NCBI GenBank assembly: GCA_905215775.1
Contig: CAJMRM010000024.1
Coordinates: forward strand, 1-39,250
Source: an uncultured bacterium
GTDB lineage: Bacteria; Bacillota; Clostridia; Lachnospirales; Lachnospiraceae
Direction: 5' to 3'
Length of the DNA: 39,250 nt
Both the position numbers and the translations under genes were made by a program. The notes under the pieces are model-generated. The model had not been told where the DNA came from and did not search any database. It saw nothing but the letters and a program-made list of their open reading frames with translations. Shown here piece after piece: positions 7,762-16,048 of the stretch (position 1 is its first letter; each line of letters opens with the position of its first letter).

Positions 7762-9306
7762 TTGGGTGAATCGTCTGGAATCAGAAAAAAATTAAAAGAA
7801 AAATGGAAGGAGGCGGCCCAGGCGGTGTTTCCGATCATCGGCATCGTCCTGCTCCTCTGCTTTACCATTGCGCCCATCTCCCCCAGCGTCCTCCTTTGCT
7901 TTCTCATGGGAGCAGTGCTGATCCTGGTGGGCATGATGTTTTTTACACTGGGCGCGGAAATGTCCATGAGCCCCATGGGCGAGCGCATCGGCACCTGTCT
8001 GACCAGAAGCCGGAATCTGCCGCTGATCGTTGCGGTGGCGTTTCTCCTGGGCTTTATTGTCACCATCTCAGAGCCGGATCTCCAGGTGCTGGCGGGCCAG
8101 GTCCCGGCGGTGCCCAATATGACGCTGATCCTGTCTGTGGCCTGCGGCGTGGGAGCCTTCCTGGTGATCGCTCTCCTGCGTATGCTTTTTTCCATGGCGC
8201 TTCCGCCGCTTCTGGTGGTCTGTTATGGTCTCGTTTTTTTTCTGGCAGCCTTTGTTCCGCGGGACTTTTTAAGCGTGGCCTTTGATTCCGGCGGCGTTAC
8301 CACCGGTCCCATGACAGTCCCGTTCATCATGGCCCTGGGCGTGGGCGTATCGGCCATCCGAAGCGACCGCCATGCGGCCGACGACAGCTTCGGCCTGGTG
8401 GCCCTGTGCTCGGTGGGACCGATCCTGGCCGTGATGATCCTGGGCATGATCTACAATCCCCAGGACGCCGCCTACACAGCGCCGGTGATCCAGGAATTTG
8501 GGGATTCCAGGGAAATGGGACTCATGTTCCTTCTGAACTTTCCTTTATATATGAAGGAGATCGCCATGGCTCTTCTTCCGATCTTCCTGTTTTTCATGGT
8601 TTTCCAGATATTCCTGTTAAAACTGGCAAAACGGAAGGTGAAAAAGATCCTGGTGGGCTTTGTATACACCTATGTGGGACTGACTCTGTTCCTGACAGGA
8701 GCCAATGCGGGCTTCATGCCGGCGGGAAACTATCTGGGCCAGGTGCTGGCAGACTTCCGGTTCACCGGGATCCTGGTACCCATCGCCATGGTCATCGGAT
8801 ATTTCATCGTCAAGGCAGAGCCGGCCGTATACGTATTAAATAAACAGGTGGAAGAGATCACCGACGGAGCCATCTCTGCCGGAGCCATGGGGACCGGGCT
8901 TTCCGTGGGCGTGGCCGTGTCCCTGGGGCTTGCCATGATCCGCGTGATCACAGGGATCTCCATTTTATGGTTCCTGGTGCCGGGATATGCGGTGGCCCTT
9001 GGGATTTCCTTCTTTGTTCCAAAGATCTATACGGCCATTGCCTTCGACTCCGGCGGCGTTGCGTCGGGTCCCATGACGGCGGCCTTTGTGCTGCCCCTGG
9101 CCCAGGGAGCCTGTACGGCCCTGGGAGGAAATATCGTAACAGACGCCTTCGGCGTTGTGGCCATGGTTGCCATGACTCCGCTGATCACCATTCAGATCAT
9201 GGGGCTCTATGCAAGGATCACAGAGCGGAAGCAGAGGAAGGCATCTGCCGGCGCCGGTGTCCTGGCCTTTGACGGGATCGACGACAATGCTGTCATTGAA
9301 CTTTAA
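7762..9306 (+). CDS. Double DUF1538 integral membrane protein
   Basis: 514 residues with about a dozen or more hydrophobic segments. It is an internal duplication: FDSGGVTTGPMTVPFIMALG at about residue 173 is echoed by FDSGGVASGPMTAAFVLPLA at about 430, each followed by DSFGLVALCSVGP or DAFGVVAMVAMTP. This is the DUF1538 family, predicted transporters of unknown substrate. The start is TTG 7762 behind AAGAAAGGAAAG; there is no in-frame ATG until about residue 50, after the first helix. The gene is 68 bases upstream of a tandem-PII gene, so the product is probably under PII-type control. Substrate unknown; nitrogen-containing compounds or ions are guesses. Confidence 0.85.
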   Translation: MGESSGIRKKLKEKWKEAAQAVFPIIGIVLLLCFTIAPISPSVLLCFLMGAVLILVGMMFFTLGAEMSMSPMGERIGTCLTRSRNLPLIVAVAFLLGFIVTISEPDLQVLAGQVPAVPNMTLILSVACGVGAFLVIALLRMLFSMALPPLLVVCYGLVFFLAAFVPRDFLSVAFDSGGVTTGPMTVPFIMALGVGVSAIRSDRHAADDSFGLVALCSVGPILAVMILGMIYNPQDAAYTAPVIQEFGDSREMGLMFLLNFPLYMKEIAMALLPIFLFFMVFQIFLLKLAKRKVKKILVGFVYTYVGLTLFLTGANAGFMPAGNYLGQVLADFRFTGILVPIAMVIGYFIVKAEPAVYVLNKQVEEITDGAISAGAMGTGLSVGVAVSLGLAMIRVITGISILWFLVPGYAVALGISFFVPKIYTAIAFDSGGVASGPMTAAFVLPLAQGACTALGGNIVTDAFGVVAMVAMTPLITIQIMGLYARITERKQRKASAGAGVLAFDGIDDNAVIEL

Positions 9307-9374
9307 CCAGGAAACAGAGGGCTTTGGAGACCCATGCAGGATGCGGTCTGGATTTTAAAGAATATGAGGTTTAT

Positions 9375-10064
9375 ATGAGTGGATTATATATGATGGCGAC
9401 CATCAGCGACCGGAATCAGGCCCGGCGCTTCCTGGATTTTTACCGGGAGTATGGTCTTTCTGTGACTCTCCTTACATATGGCCAGGGAACGGCGGCTTCG
9501 GAGATCCTGGATGCCTTTGGCCTGGAGGCGGCGGAGAAAGCGGTGATCTTTTCCGTTGTCACAGAGGAAGAGTGGAAGCGGTTAAAGACCGGGCTGGAAC
9601 GCCAGATCAAGATCGATATACCGGGAAGCGGGATCGCGTTCATCGTTCCCGTCAGCAGCATCGGAGGAAAGAAGCAGTTTGAATTTCTCACGGACGGCCG
9701 TGGGTTCGTAAAAGGGGAGGAGAGCACGTTGAAGGATACAAAGTATGAGCTTTTAGTGGTGATCGCCAACCAGGGCTACACGGAGCTTGTGATGGATGCT
9801 GCCAGGGCGGCCCATGCGCCGGGCGGGACCGTGATCCATGCCAAGGGGACCGGAGCGGAAAAGGCCGAGAAGTTTTTCGGAGTCTCCCTGGCAAAGGAAA
9901 AAGAGGTGATCTTTATGGTGACCAGGAAAGAGGGAAAAAACGCCATCATGACGAGCATCATGGAAAATGCCGGCCTGGAGACCAAGGCCAGGGCCATCGT
10001 ATTTTCCCTTCCCGTGACCGAGACGGCGGGCATGCGGCTGATCGAGGAGGATTACGAACCGTAA
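9375..10064 (+). CDS. Tandem PII-like signalling protein
   Basis: 229 residues made of two PII-like ferredoxin folds, about residues 1-100 and 118-215. Each reads strand, helix, strand, then a short loop: ISDRNQARRFLDFYREYGLS / LLTYGQGTAA in the first and VIANQGYTELVMDAARAAHA / VIHAKGTGAEKAEKFFG in the second. The T-loops are much shorter than in GlnB and have no uridylylation tyrosine. ATG 9375 is chosen because GAGG (9366-9369) precedes it; the longer frame from TTG 9324 has no well placed ribosome site. Lies downstream of the DUF1538 gene in the same transcript and ends at a strong terminator. Role inferred: sense a small ligand and gate the DUF1538 protein. Confidence 0.8.
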   Translation: MSGLYMMATISDRNQARRFLDFYREYGLSVTLLTYGQGTAASEILDAFGLEAAEKAVIFSVVTEEEWKRLKTGLERQIKIDIPGSGIAFIVPVSSIGGKKQFEFLTDGRGFVKGEESTLKDTKYELLVVIANQGYTELVMDAARAAHAPGGTVIHAKGTGAEKAEKFFGVSLAKEKEVIFMVTRKEGKNAIMTSIMENAGLETKARAIVFSLPVTETAGMRLIEEDYEP

Positions 10065-10089
10065 AGATGCATGCGCATAAGGAACAGGG

Positions 10090-10125
10090 GCGGTCAGCTG
10101 TGGAGACACGGCGGGCCGCTTTTTT
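10090..10125 (+). terminator. Terminator of the DUF1538-PII operon
   Basis: A 13-pair stem (10090-10102 with 10107-10119, one mismatch and a few G-T pairs) closed by a GAGA tetraloop and followed by six T. The remaining gap to the opposite-strand terminator at 10263 shows no gene. Confidence 0.88.
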
Positions 10126-10262
10126 GCGTGCGGCTTTTTTACATGGAGGGAAGTTTCCGGAGCACAACCATAAAAAACGCGCTGAGCAAGTTTCTTGCGG
10201 CCATCGCGGCAGCCGCCAGGGTCTCGTGCAAAACATGGTCTCTGACTCGCTGCCCGCGTAAA

Positions 10263-10302
10263 CAAAAAAGGCATATGGACCGGATTTCGGTTCACATGCC
10301 TT
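10263..10302 (-). terminator. Terminator of rpmB
   Basis: On the minus strand AGGCAT (10301-10296) pairs with ATGCCT (10274-10269), with inner ACCG/CGGT, followed by six T (10269-10264). It lies 29 bases beyond the rpmB stop. Confidence 0.85.
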
Positions 10303-10330
10303 GGTTTTGTCGTTATCTGGTTCGGAGGTA

Positions 10331-10516
10331 TTAAGCTCTCTCTACGAGACCGGATCTTAAGCAAGAAGTACATACATACATCTTCTGAGCTCCGCCATTA
10401 ACTTTCACCTTTACAGACTTAACGTTAGCTTTCCAAATTTTATTGGATCTTCTATGGGAATGGCTTACTCCATTACCAAAGTGAGCAGCTTTTTCACAAA
10501 TAGCGCATTTTGCCAT
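10331..10516 (-). CDS. rpmB: 50S ribosomal protein L28
   Basis: 61 residues, MAKCAICEKAAHFGNGVSHS at the start and YVCTSCLRSGLVERA at the end. The CxxC pairs (CAIC and CTSC) make it the zinc-binding paralogue form of L28 rather than the cysteine-free form. A near-perfect ribosome site AAGGAGGTG lies just before the ATG. Transcribed alone and divergently from yloU, with its own promoter and terminator. The rpmB / yloU / fakA / recG neighbourhood, with rpmB divergent, is shared with Bacillus. Confidence 0.97.
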   Translation of the reverse strand: MAKCAICEKAAHFGNGVSHSHRRSNKIWKANVKSVKVKVNGGAQKMYVCTSCLRSGLVERA

Positions 10517-10570
10517 GATTGCACCTCCTTAACACTTCTTGGGATTTATACAAAAATCCATAACACATGT

Positions 10571-10599
10571 ATGATAGCAGAAAGTGTAGAAATTTGCAA
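10571..10599 (-). promoter_or_regulatory. Promoter of rpmB
   Basis: On the minus strand TTGCAA (10599-10594), 17-base spacer, TATCAT (10576-10571), 54 bases before the rpmB start. Confidence 0.8.
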
Positions 10600-10649
10600 G
10601 AGAAAAATAAAAAAATACTTCATTTTTATGAAAAAATTTTTCTTAGAGA

Positions 10650-10678
10650 TGGACAGTGAAAGTATGTTATGGTATACT
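10650..10678 (+). promoter_or_regulatory. Promoter of yloU-fakA
   Basis: TGGACA (10650-10655), 17-base spacer, TATACT (10673-10678). The two divergent promoters are about 50 bases apart in an AT-rich gap (10517-10775) that has no gene. Confidence 0.75.
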
Positions 10679-10775
10679 AGCCGCATAACGACGGGACTGC
10701 GCATACGGCATTCTCTGTTTTTTTCCAGGGAATCCAGGCGCCGGCGTTTATTTTAATGGAAATGGAGGCAGGACT

Positions 10776-11132
10776 ATGAAGGGATGTATTAATAATAAAA
10801 TGGGCCGGATCCTGATCGATACAGATGTGATCGCTCTTTATGCCGGAACAACGGCCGTGGAATGCTTCGGGATCGTGGGAATGGCTGCAGTCAGCATGAA
10901 AGACGGTCTTGTGAAGCTTCTGAAACGGGAAAGCCTGACCCATGGCATCAACGTCACAGTCAACGACAATGCAATCAGTATTGATTTCCATGTGATCGTA
11001 TCCTATGGCGTCAGCATCTCCACTGTTGCTGACAACCTGATCGAAAATGTCAAATATAAAGTAGAAGAATTTACCGGGATGCCGGTGGAAAAGATCAATA
11101 TTTACGTTGAAGGCGTGAGAGTGATAGATTAA
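10776..11132 (+). CDS. yloU: Asp23/Gls24 family protein (YloU type)
   Basis: 118 residues of the Asp23/Gls24 (DUF322) family: IALYAGTTAVECFGIVGMAA near residue 20, SIDFHVIVSYGVSISTVADN in the middle, and KVEEFTGMPVEKINIYVEGV at the end. Members are envelope-associated or alkaline-shock proteins. No membrane segment is present. A GGAGG site precedes the ATG. It is followed after 14 bases by fakA, the same pair as yloU-yloV in Bacillus, which suggests a link to fatty-acid or envelope physiology, though the exact job of YloU is not settled. Confidence 0.92.
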   Translation: MKGCINNKMGRILIDTDVIALYAGTTAVECFGIVGMAAVSMKDGLVKLLKRESLTHGINVTVNDNAISIDFHVIVSYGVSISTVADNLIENVKYKVEEFTGMPVEKINIYVEGVRVID

Positions 11133-11146
11133 GGAGGAAATAATCC

Positions 11147-12823
11147 ATGGGAATTAAATCCGCAGACGCTTCCCTGTTTCAGACAGCGGTTCTTTCTGCT
11201 GCCAAGAATCTGGAAGCGAAAAAGGAATGGATTAATGAATTAAATGTATTTCCTGTTCCGGACGGGGATACTGGCACCAATATGACAATGACCATCATGG
11301 CCGCCGCCAGAGAGGTGGCAGCCATCGAGGAGCCTGCCATGGGCTCCATCGCCAAGGCGTTATCCTCCGGCTCCCTGCGCGGGGCCCGCGGTAACTCCGG
11401 AGTGATCTTATCCCAGCTGTTCAGAGGCTTTACAAAGGAGATCGCCGGCGAGGATACGATCACTGTGACCGTCCTTGCCAATGCCTTTACAAGAGCCACG
11501 GAAACGGCCTATAAGGCGGTCATGAAGCCCAAGGAGGGCACGATCCTGACCGTTGCCAGGGGAATGGCAGAAAAGGCGGTGGAGCTGGCCGCAGAGACCG
11601 ACGATATCGTGGAATTCCTTGAAAAGGTCATCGAGCACGGCGATTACGTCTTAAGCCAGACGCCGGAAATGCTTCCGGTATTAAAGCAGGCGGGCGTGGT
11701 AGACTCCGGCGGCCAGGGCCTGATGCAGGTGATGAAGGGCGGCCTGGACGGCGTTCTGGGAAAAGGGATCCCCTTTGACGCCCAGGTGGAAGCCGGCGGC
11801 TATACCGGTTCCGCAGCAGCCGGACGGGAAGCGATCGATACTGCGGATATTAAGTTCGGGTACTGTACGGAATTTATCATCAACGTGGAAAAGGAATACG
11901 GGGAAAAAGAGGAAAACAGCTTTAAGGGCTATCTGGAATCCCTGGGCGACTGTGTGGTCGTGGTTTCCGACGAGGATGTGGTCAAGGTCCATGTACACAC
12001 CAATAACCCGGGTCTTGCCATCGAAAGAGCTCTGACCTACGGCTCCCTTTCCCGGATGAAGATCGACAATATGCGGGAGGAGCACCACGAGCGGCTGATC
12101 CATAACGCAGAAAAGGCGGCGGCAGCCGAGCGGGAGGAGCAGAAAAAGAAAGAGGAGCCCAGAAAGCCCTACGGCTTCATTGCGGTCTCCATCGGCGAGG
12201 GACTGGGAGAGATCTTTAAGGGCATCGGCGCCGATTATCTGATCGAGGGCGGCCAGACCATGAACCCCAGCACAGAGGATATGTTAAACGCCATCGATCA
12301 GGTAAACGCCGATGTGATCTATGTCCTGCCCAACAATAAGAACATTATCCTGGCAGCAGAGCAGGCGAAGAGCCTGGTGGAGGATAAGCAGATCCTGGTG
12401 GTTCCCTCAAAAACCGTACCCCAGGGGATCGCGGCTCTCATCAGCTTCATGCCGGATGCCTCTCCGGAGGAAAATATGGAGAGCATGACGGAGGAGATGG
12501 GACGGATCCGCACCGGCCAGATCACCTATGCGGTCCGCAACACCACCATCGACGGCATGGAGATCAAAGAGGGCAACATCATGGGCATCGGCGATTCCGG
12601 TATGCTGGCTGTGGGAGAATCTGTGGCAGAGACCACCGTGGAAACCATCCGGTGCATGGCCGGCCAGGATGCGGAGCTGATCAGCATCTACTATGGTGCG
12701 GACGTGACGGAGGACGAGGCGGAGGTGCTGGCAGAGCAGGTGCAGGCACAGTTCCCGGACTGCGAGGTAGAGCTAAACGACGGCGGACAGCCCATTTACT
12801 ATTATCTGCTGTCCGTGGAGTAA
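11147..12823 (+). CDS. fakA: Fatty acid kinase catalytic subunit, DAK2 family (YloV/FakA)
   Basis: 558 residues. The N-terminal DhaL/DAK2 domain (about 1-200) shows FPVPDGDTGTNMTMTI with the Mg-ATP aspartates, GARGNSGVILSQLFRG and VDSGGQGLMQVMKGG. A middle region holds VKVHVHTNNPGLAIERALTYG, with the paired histidines, and the C-terminal part (from about 340, PYGFIAVSIGEGL) is the DegV-related DAK1_2 domain. FakA phosphorylates exogenous fatty acids carried by a FakB (DegV) partner, which is not in this window. An acidic, lysine-rich linker (EREEQKKKEEPRKP) separates the middle and last parts. It follows yloU by 14 bases and ends before a terminator. Confidence 0.93.
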   Translation: MGIKSADASLFQTAVLSAAKNLEAKKEWINELNVFPVPDGDTGTNMTMTIMAAAREVAAIEEPAMGSIAKALSSGSLRGARGNSGVILSQLFRGFTKEIAGEDTITVTVLANAFTRATETAYKAVMKPKEGTILTVARGMAEKAVELAAETDDIVEFLEKVIEHGDYVLSQTPEMLPVLKQAGVVDSGGQGLMQVMKGGLDGVLGKGIPFDAQVEAGGYTGSAAAGREAIDTADIKFGYCTEFIINVEKEYGEKEENSFKGYLESLGDCVVVVSDEDVVKVHVHTNNPGLAIERALTYGSLSRMKIDNMREEHHERLIHNAEKAAAAEREEQKKKEEPRKPYGFIAVSIGEGLGEIFKGIGADYLIEGGQTMNPSTEDMLNAIDQVNADVIYVLPNNKNIILAAEQAKSLVEDKQILVVPSKTVPQGIAALISFMPDASPEENMESMTEEMGRIRTGQITYAVRNTTIDGMEIKEGNIMGIGDSGMLAVGESVAETTVETIRCMAGQDAELISIYYGADVTEDEAEVLAEQVQAQFPDCEVELNDGGQPIYYYLLSVE

Positions 12824-12849
12824 ACAGAAACAGAACGAAGATGGATATG

Positions 12850-12892
12850 CGCCGCGGAGGCCCGGGATACGGGCCGGTACGCGGCGTTTTTT
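12850..12892 (+). terminator. Terminator between fakA and recG
   Basis: CGCCGCG (12850-12856) pairs with CGCGGCG (12880-12886), with inner GGCCCG/CGGGCC, followed by six T. Only 14 bases remain before the recG ATG, so recG needs read-through or a promoter inside fakA. Confidence 0.85.
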
Positions 12893-12906
12893 AAAGGGTT
12901 GGAAAC

Positions 12907-14961
12907 ATGAACACAGATAATATGCAGCCGGTGGAGACCTTAAAGGGCATCGGTGAAAAAACGGCAAAGCTGTTTGAAAAGGTGGGCGTAAGGACGGTGG
13001 ACGACCTGCTCCATTATTATCCCAGGGGCTACGATACCTTTGAGGAGCCAAAGCCCATCGGAGCGCTTGCAGACGGGGAGGTCATGGCCGTGGACGGCTT
13101 CTTAAAAACCGGGGCCTCGGGCCATCATTTCGGCTCCTCGTCCATGGTTACGGCATCCATCAGTGACATGACCGGAGCGCTGCGGCTGGTATGGTATCAC
13201 ATGCCCTATCTGAAAAATACCCTGAAGGCCGGAAGCCGTTACATCTTCCGGGGGAAGGTGAGCCGGAAAAAAAACGGCCTGGTGATGGAGCAGCCCCAGA
13301 TGTACCGGCCGGAGGTCTATGAAGCGCTGTTAAAGCGGATGCAGCCCGTTTACGGCCAGACGAAGGGACTGGGCAATAAGACCATCACCTCGGCCATGGA
13401 GCAGGCCTTAAGGCTCCGGGTCATGGAAAAGGACTACCTTCCGCCAGAGCTCAGGATCTCCAATGAGCTGGCGGAGTACAATTTTGCCATCGAACACATC
13501 CATTTTCCCGAGGACCAGGCGGATCTCCTGGCAGCCAGGAAGCGGCTGGTATACGATGAATTTTTCCTGTTCCTGCTGGCGGTCCGCCGTCTTAAGGAAA
13601 CCAGGGAGGATCTAAAGAGCAGCTTTATATTTGAAAAGGACGCGGAATCCTGCCGACTGGAGCAGTCCCTTCCCTATTCGCTCACAGAGGCCCAGAGGCG
13701 GACGCTTTCTCAGGTCTGCACCGATCTTAAAAGCGGAAAGGTCATGAACCGGCTGATCCAGGGGGACGTGGGCTCCGGAAAGACCATCATTGCCGTCCTG
13801 GCGCTGGTCTTTGCCGCAGAAAACGGCTTCCAGGGGGCTCTTATGGCCCCCACAGAGGTACTGGCCAAGCAGCATTTTGAAACGGTGGAGGCCTTGTTCC
13901 GGAACTATGACGTTCCCTTCCGCGCCGTGCTGGTGACCGGCTCCATGACGGCAAAGGAAAAGCGGCTGGCTTATGAAAGGATCGCCGCCCACCAGGCGGA
14001 CATCGTCATCGGCACCCATGCCCTGATCCAGGAAAAGGTGGTCTATGATAAGCTGGCGCTGGTGATCACCGACGAGCAGCACCGGTTCGGCGTGGCCCAG
14101 AGGGAGCTTCTGGGAGGAAAGGGGACCTCCCCCCATATGATGGTCATGAGCGCCACGCCCATTCCCAGGACCCTGGCCATCATCCTGTATGGAGATCTGG
14201 ACATTTCGGTCATCGACCAGGTGCCGGCCGACCGGCTTCCCATTAAAAACTGTGTGGTGGATACCAGCTACCGGAGCCGGGCGTATAAGTTCATCGCCGG
14301 GGAGGTGGAAAAGGGCCGCCAGGCCTATGTGATCTGTCCCATGGTGGAGGAAAGCGAGATGATCCAGGCAGAAAATGTCCTGGATTATACAAAGGTCCTC
14401 CGGGAAAATCTTCCCGGGATCCGGGTGGAATACCTCCACGGCCGGATGAAGGGAAAGGAAAAAAACGGGATCATGGAGGCCTTCGCCCGGGGAGAGATCC
14501 AGGTCCTGGTGTCCACAACGGTGGTGGAGGTGGGCGTCAACGTTCCCAACGCCACGGTCATGATGATCGAAAATGCCGAGCGGTTCGGCCTGGCCCAGCT
14601 GCATCAGCTGAGGGGCCGTGTGGGCCGGGGCGGGGACCAGTCCTACTGCATCATGGTCAACGCCTCCGGGGACAAGGGAAAAAACCAGAGACTGGAGGTC
14701 CTAAATAAATCCAACGACGGCTTTTTCATCGCGTCCGAGGATCTGAGGCTCAGGGGGCCGGGAGATATTTTCGGGATCCGCCAGAGCGGGGACCTGGAGT
14801 TTAAGCTGGCAGATATCTATACCGACGCCGTGACCTTACAGAAGGTCTCCGCAGATGTGGACCAGCTCCTTAAGGCCGATCCGGAGCTTTCCGCGCCGGA
14901 GCATGAGGCGCTTAAAAAGCGGCTGGAGCTTCATTGCATAAACAGCGATCTTATGCTATGA
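12907..14961 (+). CDS. recG: ATP-dependent DNA helicase RecG
   Basis: 684 residues, standard for RecG, which reverses stalled replication forks and migrates branched DNA. The N-terminal wedge domain begins with PVETLKGIGEKTAKLFEKVG and GVRTVDDLLHYYPRGYD. Motor motifs follow: Walker A GDVGSGKT at about 286-293, DEQH at 389-392, MSATPIPRTL, then in the second motor domain STTVVEVGVNVPNA and QLHQLRGRVGRG. The C-terminal TRG-type region FFIASEDLRLRGPGDIFG is present. No truncation or odd residue noticed. It follows fakA, as recG follows the yloU-yloV region in Bacillus (where serine dehydratase genes lie between). Confidence 0.97.
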   Translation: MNTDNMQPVETLKGIGEKTAKLFEKVGVRTVDDLLHYYPRGYDTFEEPKPIGALADGEVMAVDGFLKTGASGHHFGSSSMVTASISDMTGALRLVWYHMPYLKNTLKAGSRYIFRGKVSRKKNGLVMEQPQMYRPEVYEALLKRMQPVYGQTKGLGNKTITSAMEQALRLRVMEKDYLPPELRISNELAEYNFAIEHIHFPEDQADLLAARKRLVYDEFFLFLLAVRRLKETREDLKSSFIFEKDAESCRLEQSLPYSLTEAQRRTLSQVCTDLKSGKVMNRLIQGDVGSGKTIIAVLALVFAAENGFQGALMAPTEVLAKQHFETVEALFRNYDVPFRAVLVTGSMTAKEKRLAYERIAAHQADIVIGTHALIQEKVVYDKLALVITDEQHRFGVAQRELLGGKGTSPHMMVMSATPIPRTLAIILYGDLDISVIDQVPADRLPIKNCVVDTSYRSRAYKFIAGEVEKGRQAYVICPMVEESEMIQAENVLDYTKVLRENLPGIRVEYLHGRMKGKEKNGIMEAFARGEIQVLVSTTVVEVGVNVPNATVMMIENAERFGLAQLHQLRGRVGRGGDQSYCIMVNASGDKGKNQRLEVLNKSNDGFFIASEDLRLRGPGDIFGIRQSGDLEFKLADIYTDAVTLQKVSADVDQLLKADPELSAPEHEALKKRLELHCINSDLML

Positions 14962-14995
14962 TGGGACATAGAAAATGAAAAAAGGAGAAGGCAGT

Positions 14996-16033
14996 ATGGA
15001 CAACAAAAAATATGTAGATTATATCCTGGAACAGGCAGAAAACCTCATCAATATCGACAGCCCCTCGGGCTACGGCGAGGGCGTGACCCAGTACCTTCTG
15101 GACGAGTTCGGAAAAATGGGCTATCACGCCTACCGCACCGGAAAGGGCAGCGTCATCGCAGACCTGGGCGGAGAGGATGAGACGGACGCGATCTTACTGG
15201 AGGGCCACTGTGATACTCTGGGAGCCATGGTCCACGAGATCAAGGCCGACGGCCATTTACGGCTCACCAACATCGGCGGGATGCAGGCCAACAACGCTGA
15301 GGCGGAGAATGTCCGCGTGATCACCAAATTCAACGGCGTGTACGAGGGGACATGCCAGCTTGCCAATCCGTCGGTCCATGTGAACGGAAGCTATGGCACC
15401 ACGCCCAGGACCTGGGATGTGATGGAGGTGATCCTGGACGAGGATGTGAAGACCAGGGCCGACGCCGAGGCTCTGGGGATCATGGCCGGAGATTACGTCT
15501 GCTTCGAGCCCCGATTCCGCGTGACCGAAAAAGGCTACATCAAGAGCCGCTTCCTGGACGATAAGCTTTCCTCTGCCATCCTCATGGGCTACGCCAGATA
15601 TCTGAAGGATGAAAAAGTGGCCACCAAGCGCCGGATCTACCTGCACTTCACCATCTATGAGGAGGTGGGCCACGGCGGCTGTGCACCGGTGCCCCAGGGA
15701 GTGACCGAGGCCTGGTCTGTGGACATGGGCTGCGTAGGCCAGGGACTTTCCTGCACCGAGCATCAGGTATCCATCTGCGCCAAGGACAGCGGCGGACCGT
15801 ACAACTATGACGTGGTGAAGGAGCAGATCCGCCTGGCAAAGGAAAACGGAATTGATTTTGCCGTGGATATTTACCCCCACTACGGCTCCGACGTGGAGGC
15901 TACCTTAAAGGCCGGCAACGACATCCGCCACGGACTGATCGGACCGGGTGTGTTCGCCTCCCACGGCTATGAAAGAAGCCATGTGGACGGGGTGGAGAAT
16001 ACCTTCCGCCTTATTAAAGCATATCTGGGATAA
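14996..16033 (+). CDS. M42 family metallopeptidase
   Basis: 345 residues. ATG 14996 is chosen because GGAG at 14983-14986 lies 9 bases upstream; ATG 14975 in frame has no such site. Metal and catalytic positions typical of M42 cytosolic aminopeptidases are seen: LLEGHCDTLGAM (His71), RFLDDKLSSAIL (bridging Asp), IYEEVGHGG (catalytic Glu pair), VDMGCVG and SHGYERSH (C-terminal His). An HCDTLG in place of the more usual HxDEIG is a small departure. M42 enzymes are tetrahedral dodecamers that trim short peptides; the substrate here is not predictable. It is 15 bases upstream of the GNAT-HD gene. Confidence 0.9.
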   Translation: MDNKKYVDYILEQAENLINIDSPSGYGEGVTQYLLDEFGKMGYHAYRTGKGSVIADLGGEDETDAILLEGHCDTLGAMVHEIKADGHLRLTNIGGMQANNAEAENVRVITKFNGVYEGTCQLANPSVHVNGSYGTTPRTWDVMEVILDEDVKTRADAEALGIMAGDYVCFEPRFRVTEKGYIKSRFLDDKLSSAILMGYARYLKDEKVATKRRIYLHFTIYEEVGHGGCAPVPQGVTEAWSVDMGCVGQGLSCTEHQVSICAKDSGGPYNYDVVKEQIRLAKENGIDFAVDIYPHYGSDVEATLKAGNDIRHGLIGPGVFASHGYERSHVDGVENTFRLIKAYLG

Positions 16034-16048
16034 AAGGAGTGTTTTGGG

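Noticed and set aside
10067..10334. Two small plus-strand frames between the PII gene and rpmB
   Set aside because: They run through two terminators and have no ribosome site or family likeness.
10454..10756. Plus-strand frame of 100 residues in the rpmB-yloU gap
   Set aside because: Overlaps rpmB and both divergent promoters; no ribosome site.
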